In this document: positions 1-8,096 of the stretch, one piece after another
How positions within the stretch are numbered: position 1 is the stretch's first letter
Layout: each line of letters starts with the position of its first letter
Origin: Photobacterium sp. TY1-4
GTDB taxonomy: Bacteria; Pseudomonadota; Gammaproteobacteria; Enterobacterales; Vibrionaceae
Length of the DNA: 64,000 bases
Direction of reading: 5' to 3'
Assembly (NCBI RefSeq): GCF_025398175.1
Contig: NZ_CP099735.1
Coordinates: 186,001-250,000 of the forward strand
Position numbers and translations under genes: made by a program
The notes under the pieces: model-generated
What the model was told of the DNA's origin: nothing
The model's input: the letters and a program-made list of their open reading frames with translations, nothing else
The model's database searches: none

Positions 1-625
1 CTTCGACACGATGTTTAAATGACTCAATCTCGGTTAGTAACCAACTGTATAGCTCGTCTTCGTTCATCTTTAGTTGGAAAAAAGACTTTCTACTGTTCAT
101 TAGAAAACCAAAGTTATCATCAATTAGCCTCAAGTGATGTTGAATGCCGATAAAGTTCTTTGTTTCAATTCTACTGGCTATTTGAGAGCTTATATCAAAG
201 AGATGTTCAAACATTAGCCAAGCTCTAAATACTTTGTGATCAGTCTCTCCTTCAAACTCATAATCAGCTATTAAATACTCGTTAAAGCCCTCTTCGTCAT
301 GGCTCCTGAAATAATCCAAGATTTGACTTTGTGCATAGAATTTTCGACTTTGATTGGAGTTGTACTTGAGTTTGAATGCTAGAAAGTCATGGAAGGTTGT
401 TACTTCCATTCTCTCTATATGGGTATCACCATACGACGGAATATTATCGATGTTATAGTTGTAATAGCGGGCATTGCAGGTAGCTCTATCATACTCATGA
501 TAAACGGTTTTAGCTTCTGAAGAATTAGGGTTAATCAGAGGCGAGGTATACTTAAAGATGTGGTTCCTTTCGGTGACGATAGATGACTCAATACGATTTT
601 TTAATTCTTTCATCTCATCAATCAT
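1..625 (-). CDS. Partial hypothetical protein, runs off left edge
   Basis: An open frame on the minus strand starts at ATG 625 and stays open for 208 codons to the window edge, so the C-terminus is missing. The protein begins MIDEMKELKNRIESS and is rich in Phe, Tyr, His, Asn and acidic residues, with no signal peptide or membrane segment. Upstream, an in-frame TAG about 10 codons before the ATG limits the start; a weak CGGGAC lies about 10 bases ahead, and TTG 631 is an alternative start. I do not recognise the family. The base composition is clearly AT-richer than the genes from 1789 onward, which suggests acquired DNA. The long open frame in AT-rich DNA and its ordinary amino-acid make-up support a real gene. 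Confidence 0.7.
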   Translation of the reverse strand, partial: MIDEMKELKNRIESSIVTERNHIFKYTSPLINPNSSEAKTVYHEYDRATCNARYYNYNIDNIPSYGDTHIERMEVTTFHDFLAFKLKYNSNQSRKFYAQSQILDYFRSHDEEGFNEYLIADYEFEGETDHKVFRAWLMFEHLFDISSQIASRIETKNFIGIQHHLRLIDDNFGFLMNSRKSFFQLKMNEDELYSWLLTEIESFKHRVE

Positions 626-1097
626 AATCAAGTAGTCCCGCTGATTCTAAGCATTTGTTGATTGTAATTAATTTATAGATAATAAACAATTTAAAGTTGA
701 AGGGACGGATGGGGCGTCTTACCTTTCGTCTATCTAAGTTTCTCTTACTATAGATAATCCATATATCGCTAAATTAGCAAAATCATTGACACGTTTTTGT
801 CCAAATCCGCGCCAGCTCGTCTGGAGTAACTTGGGATCAGCAGCAGGGTGAGAGCACGTATGTTCACTTTTTGAACATCTGTGAATTTCCTTGGGCTGGT
901 TGAGTATTTATTAGACACCTCATGCATTTCACACCTGTGGCAGATGGTTAAAAATTACTCTTTTTGTAGATCCCAACGTGCCTTTCGTGTGGCGACTTTA
1001 CAATTTGTTAACTCACGCTCTCACCCTGGGATCAGCAGAATGCAAAATTGGGGTGTTTTTCGATAAGCGCCGAGCCAGAAACTCGACGCCTCTATCG
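626..1097. other. AT-rich non-coding stretch with short repeats
   Basis: No convincing gene is seen. The short frames at 881-1066 (+) and 978-1172 (+) overlap each other, lack ribosome binding sites and look like chance frames. The stretch holds a 12-bp direct repeat (tgggatcagcag at 832-843 and 1027-1038) and a 12-bp inverted repeat (cagggtgagagc at 844-855, its complement at 1017-1028). It would also carry the promoter of the partial gene ending at 625. Confidence 0.5.
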
Positions 1098-1346
1098 TTA
1101 GATAGTTACCGCAAACCAACTGTGGTAATCATTACTCCGCTCAAGCACTCCCTTGTTAGAAAGTCGTATTAGGAACCTCACCCTGACGACGTAATCCATC
1201 CATCCCTCTACCTCTAGAATTTCGAGGGGATTAGATAAGCGCCGCGCATGAAGATATTCTGCCGCAAGCTGATAGCATGTGTTGTTTGGACGCTTTGGCG
1301 TCAGAGTGAGTTGGTTGGTCGTGAAAGCTTTAGAGATATATTGCAT
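1098..1346 (-). CDS. Small hypothetical protein (82 aa)
   Basis: This minus-strand frame begins ATG CAA TAT at 1346. It is preceded by GAAGGAGCTACC, a near-perfect Shine-Dalgarno sequence at ideal spacing, which is the main reason to accept it. The product is soluble and basic, with no signal peptide or membrane segment. Its centre holds LHARRLSNPLEILEVEG and it ends WFAVTI. No family is recognised. It sits alone in AT-rich, apparently decayed DNA, so it may be a cassette-type accessory gene or the 5' remnant of a longer gene. Existence is moderately supported; function is unknown. Confidence 0.5.
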   Translation of the reverse strand: MQYISKAFTTNQLTLTPKRPNNTCYQLAAEYLHARRLSNPLEILEVEGWMDYVVRVRFLIRLSNKGVLERSNDYHSWFAVTI

Positions 1347-1730
1347 GGTAGCTCCTTCAAAATAAGTAAATGAATGAAGCCGTGATGGGGTATGTGAATC
1401 AAGGACAAGAACACCACGGCCAGAGCCTTTAGTGTCCAGACTACTATGCTAGAGTCATTGATGAGGGCATCACCACCATACTTGACCAGCTCCCAAATAG
1501 CAAGACTATGCTGTACTTAGCCAAGAATCCATTAGTTTTTATTATTAACTTTGCTACCTATTAATTGGCCTAGGCAACTCGCTTTTGTCCAGTTGTGAGT
1601 TACGATACAAGCAGTTCAACTATACGATCTAGTTGTAACTTTCCAGCGGATGTGTAAGAGCGAGTATGAGCGACTCTATATCAGGTGGTAGCGGCCTGAT
1701 CGATGTGCTAAACGGCCTTATCACTCGATG
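1347..1730. other. Gene-poor stretch, possible gene remnant
   Basis: No intact gene is seen. On the plus strand a frame from about 1433 to 1562 reads CPDYYARVIDEGITTILDQ and continues to a TAA near 1563. It has no start codon or ribosome binding site and looks like a protein-like fragment. An upstream piece in another frame (from ATG about 1371) stops after 18 codons. This may be the frameshifted remains of one gene, but the parent family is not recognised. Confidence 0.3.
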
Positions 1731-1760
1731 ACAAGCCTGCGTATTGCAGGCTTGTTTATT
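1731..1760. terminator. Hairpin terminator
   Basis: The stem acaagcctgc (1731-1740) pairs with gcaggcttgt (1746-1755) around a 5-base loop, and a short T-rich tail follows on the plus strand. It lies just beyond the 3' end of the minus-strand DUF3103-like gene. It marks the border between the AT-rich left segment and the GC-richer backbone. Confidence 0.6.
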
Positions 1761-1788
1761 GTGCATCGCACGCACTTGTGCAGATGCC

Positions 1789-2994
1789 CTACTGAGTTGG
1801 GTCAATCGTTAGCGGCGTAAAGGTCGCCGTGGCATTGTTGCCTGCTGCCGTGTAGTCCGTATAGGTCTGGCCTTGGCGCAGGGTGTAGTAAACATCAATA
1901 AAGTCATCGTCGTTGGTCGCCCAGCTATCCGGGATCGCTTCCAGTACTTTGCCGGTGAGCTGTGGAATCACCGCATAAGCCTGCACTTCCGGATCGGGAA
2001 TCGCCTTCAGGGCTGCGGTCGCCACTTCTAATAATGCGCGCGCTAAGTCTTTGTAGTTGGTACCGTCATCTTTCTCCATGAGCAGCATATCAGCCGCCGA
2101 CCAGCGGTAGCGCTGCCAGTGGATCATCACCTGGTTCGGGAAGTAGTCTGTCTCACTGTAGTCCAGATACGGCATGTCGATGATATCCAACACCGGCTCA
2201 TCACGGCTTGGATTCACCCCCGTCACAATTGCGTACACTTCCGCTTTGCCGGAGATCCAGGGTTCCTGATCATCTTTCAGGCGGATTTTGCTCAGCACCG
2301 TGGTTGAGATGCTGGGAACCTCTACTTGCGTATTAAAGTCACTTGCGGCCGCTGAAAACGATTGGTGTGTCATTGAGCGGGGTGCGGCATCGGGATGATG
2401 TTCCCCTTGCAAGCGTTTAATCTCATCATTCATTGCTTTGATACCGGCTTCCAGCTCTTTGCGGGAATTGGTATCAACGACGAGCACCGGGCGATCCGGC
2501 ACCTCATAGACATCCAGTAGGTGAATATTGCCGTCGATATCGTAGGCTTCGATGTACTGCCAGTGTTGATCGTTCCCTTCCGGTTCCCAGGCAAAAAGCG
2601 GGGATTGGCCTGCCTGCCAGCGGGCCAGCATGGATTGATCCGCCAGGCGTAGTTCCATGATGGTGTCGGTATAGCTGTCGATGCCTTTTTCGACCCGTAA
2701 AGCCTCATCCATTGCCATCATCGACTGCGCAAATGGTGCCGCACGTTTGCTCTGCTTGAGTTCGTTGAGGGGCGCATTGAGCTGGTACTGGCTGATCGTG
2801 CGATGCAGAACTGGTGCCAGCTGCTGGTACTGCTGGCTCAAGCTCAAGGCTAAGGTGCGTTTGGATTCTGCTGTGGAGACTACCGTAGATGATGTGGATG
2901 CGATAGATGCGGGTGAGGCTGGTGCCGGAGATGCGTCTACCGCACCGGTTGCTAAAATCCCGGCCGCGATGGCAAGAGGTCGTGTCAGATACAT
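1789..2994 (-). CDS. Exported DUF3103-like protein
   Basis: A 401-residue exported protein. The N-terminus MYLTRPLAIAAGILATGAVDA is a signal peptide, followed by an Ala/Ser/Pro/Thr-rich stretch to about residue 45. The rest is a mixed, acidic, aromatic-rich soluble domain with SRKELALSL-type helices early on and an Asp-rich C-terminal part (NDDDFIDVYYTL near 370). By overall pattern I associate it with the DUF3103 family of Vibrio; this is from memory, not a search. No catalytic motif is evident. It is monocistronic, with its own hairpin at 1731-1760, and is divergent from dsdA. The start is supported by AAGGACCCCTCAA upstream of the ATG. Confidence 0.6.
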   Translation of the reverse strand: MYLTRPLAIAAGILATGAVDASPAPASPASIASTSSTVVSTAESKRTLALSLSQQYQQLAPVLHRTISQYQLNAPLNELKQSKRAAPFAQSMMAMDEALRVEKGIDSYTDTIMELRLADQSMLARWQAGQSPLFAWEPEGNDQHWQYIEAYDIDGNIHLLDVYEVPDRPVLVVDTNSRKELEAGIKAMNDEIKRLQGEHHPDAAPRSMTHQSFSAAASDFNTQVEVPSISTTVLSKIRLKDDQEPWISGKAEVYAIVTGVNPSRDEPVLDIIDMPYLDYSETDYFPNQVMIHWQRYRWSAADMLLMEKDDGTNYKDLARALLEVATAALKAIPDPEVQAYAVIPQLTGKVLEAIPDSWATNDDDFIDVYYTLRQGQTYTDYTAAGNNATATFTPLTIDPTQ

Positions 2995-3130
2995 TTGAGG
3001 GGTCCTTATAAGAGTTTTTATTCTAATTTATACGCACTGCAATGCAGCACATAAGTTTGTTTATGCCACTGAATGAATCAGGCGAGCAACAAGCATGTTT
3101 CTAACTGTGAGATGCGTTCAGTGAATGATA

Positions 3131-3151
3131 GCCATTCTCATAGGGAATGGC
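3131..3151. other. Small hairpin in dsdA upstream region
   Basis: gccattc (3131-3137) and gaatggc (3145-3151) form a 7-bp inverted repeat in the 286-bp gap between the divergent DUF3103-like gene and dsdA. There is no T-tract, so an operator or leader structure is more likely than a terminator. Role unknown. Confidence 0.3.
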
Positions 3152-3280
3152 GTGGGTTGTGGCGGTTTAGCGTTTACCCGTCGCGCCGGATGCTGTCTAA
3201 TATGAAAAACAACAACAGATAAACCAGATATGGCGTGTCGGGCAGTGCCCGGTGTTCGCCTTCAAATGACAGGGACTGAC

Positions 3281-4612
3281 ATGAGTGTATTGAATACTGA
3301 ACAACTGATCCGTGACTTTCCGTTAGTGAACCAGCTGATTGCCCTGGAAGAGGTCTGCTGGTTTAACCCGAACAGTACAACGCTGGGGGAAGGCTTGCCT
3401 TATGTCGGACTGGAGCAGAAGGATATCCGTGATGCCAGTGACCGTCTGAAACGATTTGCGCCGTATCTGATGAAAGCGTTTCCGGAAACCGCGGCATCGA
3501 ACGGGATCATTGAATCCGACGTTGTCGCCATTCCTGAGATGCAGCGTGCCTTGTCGGCGCAATACGGTACTGAAATCACCGGGCGACTGCTGCTGAAAAA
3601 AGACAGCCATTTGCCGATCTCCGGTTCGATCAAAGCGCGTGGCGGGATCTATGAAGTGTTAACCCATGCGGAAAAGCTGGCCATGGCGGCGGGCTTACTC
3701 ACGGAAGCTGACGATTACAGCAAGTTGTTGAGTCAGGAATTCAGAGATTTTTTCAGTCAATACAGCATTGCGGTTGGCTCGACGGGCAACCTGGGAATGT
3801 CCATCGGCATCATAAGTGCCAAGCTGGGGTTCTCGGTGTCGGTACATATGTCCGCTGATGCGCGCGAGTGGAAGAAACGTAAACTCCGCTCGCACGGGGT
3901 GACGGTGGTCGAGTACGCACAGGATTACGGGGTCGCGGTGGCTCAGGGACGAAAAGAGGCCGAGCAGGATCCGAACTGTTTCTTTATCGATGATGAAAAT
4001 TCGAAGACTTTATTCCTGGGCTATTCCGTTGCTGGGGAGCGGGTGAAACAACAGTTCGATGCGCAGGGAATCACGGTTGATGCCGAGCATCCGCTCTTTG
4101 TTTATCTGCCATGTGGCGTTGGCGGTGGCCCCGGCGGGGTGGCTTTCGGCTTGAAGATGGCCTTTGGCGATCATGTCCATTGTATTTTCGCCGAGCCGAC
4201 TCATTCCCCCTGTATGCTGCTGGGCGTTCACACGGGCTTGCATGACGGCATTTCGGTGCAAGATATCGGGATCGACAACGTGACCGCAGCCGACGGCTTG
4301 GCGGTAGGGCGCGCTTCCGGTTTTGTCGGCCGGGCGATGGAAAGGTTGCTGGATGGGTACTACACCATCAGTGATGAGCGGATGTATCGCCATCTGGCAG
4401 AGTTGAGCCGGTACGAAGCGATTCAGTTGGAGCCGTCTGCATTGGCGGGCATGATGGGACCGGTTAGGGTCACCAGGGATCAGGCATACCGCGCGCGTTT
4501 CGGGCTTGATGAGCAGACGATGAAAAACGCCACCCATTTGGTCTGGGCCACCGGCGGCGGGATGGTACCGGATGAGGAAATGGCGGTCTATCTCGCTCAA
4601 CCCCAAGATTAA
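3281..4612 (+). CDS. dsdA: D-serine ammonia-lyase (D-serine dehydratase)
   Basis: A PLP enzyme converting D-serine to pyruvate and ammonia, which detoxifies D-serine or uses it for carbon and nitrogen. With the start at ATG 3281 (AGGGA 7 bases upstream) the protein is 443 aa, the usual size. The PLP lysine in SGSIKARGG falls at residue 118, the position known for E. coli DsdA. An in-frame start at 3230 would add 17 residues and lacks a good ribosome binding site. Other PLP-site motifs are [10 protein letters not shown] (substrate/cofactor loop) and [10 protein letters not shown] (phosphate-binding glycine loop). No dsdC regulator or dsdX permease lies beside it, so the gene stands alone, followed by a hairpin at 4621-4650. 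Confidence 0.93.
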   Translation: MSVLNTEQLIRDFPLVNQLIALEEVCWFNPNSTTLGEGLPYVGLEQKDIRDASDRLKRFAPYLMKAFPETAASNGIIESDVVAIPEMQRALSAQYGTEITGRLLLKKDSHLPISGSIKARGGIYEVLTHAEKLAMAAGLLTEADDYSKLLSQEFRDFFSQYSIAVGSTGNLGMSIGIISAKLGFSVSVHMSADAREWKKRKLRSHGVTVVEYAQDYGVAVAQGRKEAEQDPNCFFIDDENSKTLFLGYSVAGERVKQQFDAQGITVDAEHPLFVYLPCGVGGGPGGVAFGLKMAFGDHVHCIFAEPTHSPCMLLGVHTGLHDGISVQDIGIDNVTAADGLAVGRASGFVGRAMERLLDGYYTISDERMYRHLAELSRYEAIQLEPSALAGMMGPVRVTRDQAYRARFGLDEQTMKNATHLVWATGGGMVPDEEMAVYLAQPQD

Positions 4613-4620
4613 TCCTCACT

Positions 4621-4650
4621 CATCAGGCACGGCCCCGGCTGTGCCTGATG
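4621..4650 (+). terminator. Hairpin after dsdA
   Basis: catcaggcac (4621-4630) pairs perfectly with gtgcctgatg (4641-4650) just after the dsdA stop. The T-tract is weak (tcttct), so termination may be partial or Rho-assisted. Confidence 0.5.
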
Positions 4651-4784
4651 TCTTCTGGTGTTCACTTAAACATCATCTTTCTGAATCGACGCTCTCCAAA
4701 TTTTCCGAGACTGCTTTAAAACCTGTTAAACAACAGGGAATTGCCACTTAGATTGGAAGCGGTTTATCACTTCTAATATGCGGT

Positions 4785-4807
4785 AAATGTTTTCATTATC
4801 ATTTTCA
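4785..4807. promoter_or_regulatory. Possible Fur-like box upstream of sphingomyelinase
   Basis: On the minus strand this reads GAAAATGATAATGAAAACA, which resembles the Fur consensus GATAATGATAATCATTATC: the left half is good and the right half weak. It lies about 75-95 bp before the sphingomyelinase start, a plausible promoter position. AT-rich promoter DNA can give such matches by chance. Confidence 0.35.
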
Positions 4808-4880
4808 TCAATTGATCAAGAATCTGTAACGTAAATACTCTAACTTCGGCCATTCTTTTAGCAAAACAAAAGGATGTACC

Positions 4881-6206
4881 ATGAATATCAAGCAGTGGAC
4901 CGCAGCGCTTCCTTTGATGCTGGCCGCACCAGCCATGGCGGATACCGATGTGTATCTCACCAATAATTCTGATCAACCGCTATCGATCCAGATCAAGCAC
5001 ACGGGAAGCGATCAACTGCAATTGGGCGAGGAATGGCAGCAGCACACCCAAACATTAGGCCCGTGGGAAACCAAAGCAGTGATGAGCTTTAACCGGTGGG
5101 AAGGGGTGGAATCGGGCCAGACGTATCAGTTTGAGACGGTGGTTTCCAATGTCCGGGGTGAAAGCGTCACACTGTTCCAAAAAATGGCGGGACACTGGTA
5201 CAACTCGACCATCGAGCACGGCGTCACCGCAGCGGATGTCCCGCTGGCCCTGAAAGATGACCGAAATGTCCATCGTTACCAATCGGCATCGTTTGGGGAA
5301 CGCGCGGTCGAGCTCGCCTTTAAGTCAGAAAGTACGGCCCGCTACGACGATTTGTACTACACCATTACACCGGAAAAACAGGATGAAGGGGTCGATCCGG
5401 ATGCCAATACCCTGAAGATGATGACGTACAACATCTGGATGCTGCCGGCGGTGGCCTCTCATATTGACGACCGGTTCGATATCATCCCGGCGCATGTCAA
5501 AGGCTACGATGTACTGGCGCTTCAGGAAGTGTTCGCCGGTGGCCGGGATGCATTTCTGCGCGAGCTTGCCAAGGAATATCCGTACCAAACCAAAATGCTG
5601 GATCAGGATGGGTTTAACATCCATGACGGTGGCGTGATGATTGTCAGCCGCTACCCGATTGTGAATCAGGCACAGTATGTGTTCCCGGATTGCAGCGGCA
5701 CCGACTGTTTTGCCGATAAAGGGGTGAACTACGCGGAAGTGATTAAAAATGGGCAGGCGTATCATGTGTTCGCAACCCATACCGCGTCGTTCGATACCGA
5801 TACGGCCCGCGAATACCGCCAGCGCCAGTTCAAACAAATGCGGGATATGGCCCGGTCACTGAATATTCCGGCTGACGAAACCGTGGTCTACAGCGGCGAT
5901 TTCAACGTGAATAAGCTGAAATTCCCGGGAGATTATCAGCAGATGATGGCCAATTTGAATGCAGCCGAGCCAACCTACACCGGTTATACGGCATCTACAT
6001 TTGATCCGCGCATTAATGACTTTGCCGGAGAAGCGCTGTCCGGCGGCGAAAATGTTGAGTATCTCGATTATGTGATGGTGAGCGAGGAGTACGGCCAGAA
6101 ATCGGAAAACACCAACCGGGTCGATGTTCCGCGAACCACCGATGAGCGACTGTGGCAGCATTACAACCTGTCGGATCACTTCCCGGTTACGGCGGTGATT
6201 AAGTAA
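4881..6206 (+). CDS. Secreted sphingomyelinase C-type phosphodiesterase
   Basis: A 441-residue secreted enzyme with signal peptide MNIKQWTAALPLMLAAPAMA. An N-terminal beta-rich domain (about 21-165) precedes an endonuclease/exonuclease/phosphatase-fold domain (about 175-441). The catalytic set is visible: N184 in MTYNIWML, E216 in LALQEVF, H300 in ATHTAS, D340 and N342 in YSGDFNV, and D432-H433 in LSDHFPV. The order and spacing fit bacterial neutral sphingomyelinase C, which cleaves sphingomyelin to ceramide and phosphocholine and often acts as a haemolysin. A related phospholipase specificity is possible. AAGGATGTACC precedes the ATG. Its TAA overlaps the next start (TAATG), so it is translationally coupled to a lipase-foldase-like gene. 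Confidence 0.85.
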   Translation: MNIKQWTAALPLMLAAPAMADTDVYLTNNSDQPLSIQIKHTGSDQLQLGEEWQQHTQTLGPWETKAVMSFNRWEGVESGQTYQFETVVSNVRGESVTLFQKMAGHWYNSTIEHGVTAADVPLALKDDRNVHRYQSASFGERAVELAFKSESTARYDDLYYTITPEKQDEGVDPDANTLKMMTYNIWMLPAVASHIDDRFDIIPAHVKGYDVLALQEVFAGGRDAFLRELAKEYPYQTKMLDQDGFNIHDGGVMIVSRYPIVNQAQYVFPDCSGTDCFADKGVNYAEVIKNGQAYHVFATHTASFDTDTAREYRQRQFKQMRDMARSLNIPADETVVYSGDFNVNKLKFPGDYQQMMANLNAAEPTYTGYTASTFDPRINDFAGEALSGGENVEYLDYVMVSEEYGQKSENTNRVDVPRTTDERLWQHYNLSDHFPVTAVIK

Positions 6207-7195
6207 TGGGGCGCATGTTCCCGATCCTCATGCTCGCCGCAATGGCGGGCATGTTTCTGGTGTTTGAATCGGACGAGGATGCCGAAGTGCCAACCGGCAA
6301 TCGTACAGGGACGGCGGAATCTCGCGAAGTACATACCGTCGCTGAGCATAATTTCCCAGCCGCTGTGACCGGCCAATCGACGGAATTGACCTCGACAGTC
6401 GAACCAATATCAGTGACAGCGTCACAATCTCCTCTGCCGGCAAACCTCGAAGCGAACAGTCAGATCCTGAATCAAGCCTCTGGTCGTGAGCTGCGGGATG
6501 CATTAGAAGCATTCTGGTTGGCATGCGGTCAGCAAGAAAATTGCCTTCATCAGCTGCGCACGATGGAGGGCAGGCTGGATGCTGATAGATATGCTTTGCT
6601 GGCAGACTATCCGGCCATGAAAGGGGGATGGCAGCAAACACTGGGTGAGCTGGATTTGGCGCAAACGCCGGATATTGCCGAGCGGGTTGAAGCGGTGAAA
6701 ACGCAGGCAATTGCCGTCTGGGGAGCCGATGCCGATCAGCTATTTGCGGATGAATTTGCGTTATACGATTTTAAGCTTGAATCCCGGGCACTGGCGGACG
6801 CACCACCAGAGACATTCATCGATCAATATCAAGCGCTGGTGGCGACATGGCAACATCGTGCAGGTGCTTTGGCCATCGACAGCAGTGCTGGCCGATATGA
6901 ACAAGCGGTTGCGCTGATCCCGGTGAGCTACAGTCCGCAACAAAAGCAGCGCCTTCGAGCGCAGCTGGCACAGGTTTATTTAACGGACTTTGAGCAAGCG
7001 GCCATCACGCAGCGCCAGGAGCAAGTGGCGCAACAAGCGAAGCAGGTGAGTGACTATCAGTCTGCCCTGAGCCGGCTCAAACAGGATTTGGCCGAGCAGC
7101 GTGCGACGGACGCTGTGTCGATGCCGGAAGCTCAATGGCAAACCTATTCTCAGCAACAGATAGCCGACTTCCGCCGGGATTTCTTTGCTCAGTGA
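6206..7195 (+). CDS. Lipase-foldase (Lif)-like membrane-anchored chaperone
   Basis: A 329-residue protein with one N-terminal membrane segment (about 3-20), a variable Ser/Thr-rich linker to about 90, and a long alpha-helical Gln/Ala-rich domain. Its pattern follows the lipase-specific foldases: LRDALEAFWLACGQQ near residue 100 sits where Lif proteins have R-x-x-F-D-Y followed by SxxGE, and VWGADADQLFADEFALYDF near 175-195 matches the conserved FGxEAxxLFxxE segment. The canonical RxxFDY residues are not kept exactly. The start overlaps the sphingomyelinase stop by one base, so the likely client is that enzyme: a periplasmic steric chaperone that folds it before secretion. Client identity is inferred from context. 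A typical lipase/foldase pair is present separately at 39294-41098. Confidence 0.65.
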   Translation: MGRMFPILMLAAMAGMFLVFESDEDAEVPTGNRTGTAESREVHTVAEHNFPAAVTGQSTELTSTVEPISVTASQSPLPANLEANSQILNQASGRELRDALEAFWLACGQQENCLHQLRTMEGRLDADRYALLADYPAMKGGWQQTLGELDLAQTPDIAERVEAVKTQAIAVWGADADQLFADEFALYDFKLESRALADAPPETFIDQYQALVATWQHRAGALAIDSSAGRYEQAVALIPVSYSPQQKQRLRAQLAQVYLTDFEQAAITQRQEQVAQQAKQVSDYQSALSRLKQDLAEQRATDAVSMPEAQWQTYSQQQIADFRRDFFAQ

Positions 7196-7238
7196 TGTTT
7201 GTTGAGTACGGTTTGTCCAGCTTTCTGAGCCAAAACAG

Positions 7239-8087
7239 CTACAAAATCCGGCCATCTTTCATCTCAATCACACGGCTGGCGCGGCTGGCACGCGCCAGAT
7301 CGTGAGTGACCATCAGGACGGTGACTCCTTCGCGATTCAGCGCCTCAATGGTTTGCATGATCTCATCCCCAGTGTGCTGATCCAGATTCCCGGTGGGTTC
7401 ATCAGCCAGCAAGATCGACGGGTCGCCGACCAGCGCCCGGGCAATGGCGACCCGCTGGCGTTCGCCGCCGGACAGCTCCTGCGGCTTGTGGCAGGCGCGC
7501 CGGGTCAGTCCCACTTTCTCCAGCACAGATTGGACTTTGCAGGTGCGCTGCTGGCGGGTGAGTGGCCTGTAGAGCAGCGGCAGTTCGATGTTTTCCCGCA
7601 CATTGAGTTGTGGCAACAGGTGGAAGGCCTGAAAGATAAATCCGATTTGGGCATTGCGGACACGGGACAAGGCGGCATCGGAGAGAGTGTTGACCCGGGT
7701 GCCGTCCAAGCGGTAGTTCCCCTGCGTCGGGCGATCCAGACAGCCGATAATTTGCAGCAGGGTTGACTTGCCGGAGCCGGACGTGCCGGTGATCGCGATG
7801 TATTCGCCGGGCATCACCATGAATGACACCGCATGCAGTGCGGTGACATCCGTCTGGCCCATCGGATAAGTCCGGCTGACGCCGTCGAGGTGAACCAGCG
7901 CGTCCGCGTGATCCCGAGGATCTTGCTTGTCAGACGTTTGGGGGCCAGGCTCTTGGTTGCCGGTCTTTGGGCTGCCTGGCTCTTGGTGACTAGGCTCTTG
8001 GTGACTAGACTCTTGGTGAATAGGCGCTTGGTAAATAGACGCTTGGTGCATCGCCCCTTGCCGAAATGGATCGGATGTAGATTTCAT
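7239..8087 (-). CDS. MacB-type ABC exporter ATP-binding protein
   Basis: A 282-residue ABC ATPase of the LolD/MacB class. The Walker A motif GTSGSGKST is at 101-109, the signature LSGGERQRVAIARAL near 205-219, and Walker B ILLADEPTGNLD near 225-236. It is the third gene of a minus-strand operon (adaptor, permease, ATPase), starting 10 bp after the permease stop. CAGGAG lies within the permease end, about 12 bases upstream of the ATG. Residues 12-60 form an unusual hydrophilic extension of repeated HQEPS-like pentapeptides encoded by 15-bp DNA repeats; the family normally begins near residue 63. The extension is probably disordered and may vary in length between strains. Confidence 0.88.
   Translation of the reverse strand: MKSTSDPFRQGAMHQASIYQAPIHQESSHQEPSHQEPGSPKTGNQEPGPQTSDKQDPRDHADALVHLDGVSRTYPMGQTDVTALHAVSFMVMPGEYIAITGTSGSGKSTLLQIIGCLDRPTQGNYRLDGTRVNTLSDAALSRVRNAQIGFIFQAFHLLPQLNVRENIELPLLYRPLTRQQRTCKVQSVLEKVGLTRRACHKPQELSGGERQRVAIARALVGDPSILLADEPTGNLDQHTGDEIMQTIEALNREGVTVLMVTHDLARASRASRVIEMKDGRIL
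7920..8057. repeat. 15-bp minisatellite inside ABC ATPase gene
   Basis: Imperfect 15-bp units of the type ctcttggtgactagg are repeated about five times in clean form (about 7978-8052), with degenerate copies on the 7920 side. On the minus strand they encode pentapeptides such as HQEPS, HQESS, HQAPI and YQASI. The unit length is a multiple of three, so copy-number change keeps the frame. Confidence 0.75.
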
Positions 8088-8096
8088 GGCTGAAGG

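Noticed and set aside
1020..1098. Integron attC-like hairpin (gcgccgag ... ctcgacgc)
   Set aside because: The core sites expected of attC (RYYYAAC and GTTRRRY) are not seen and no integrase is present.
881..1172. Two overlapping short plus-strand frames in the AT-rich region
   Set aside because: No ribosome binding site, no family pattern, mutually exclusive overlap.
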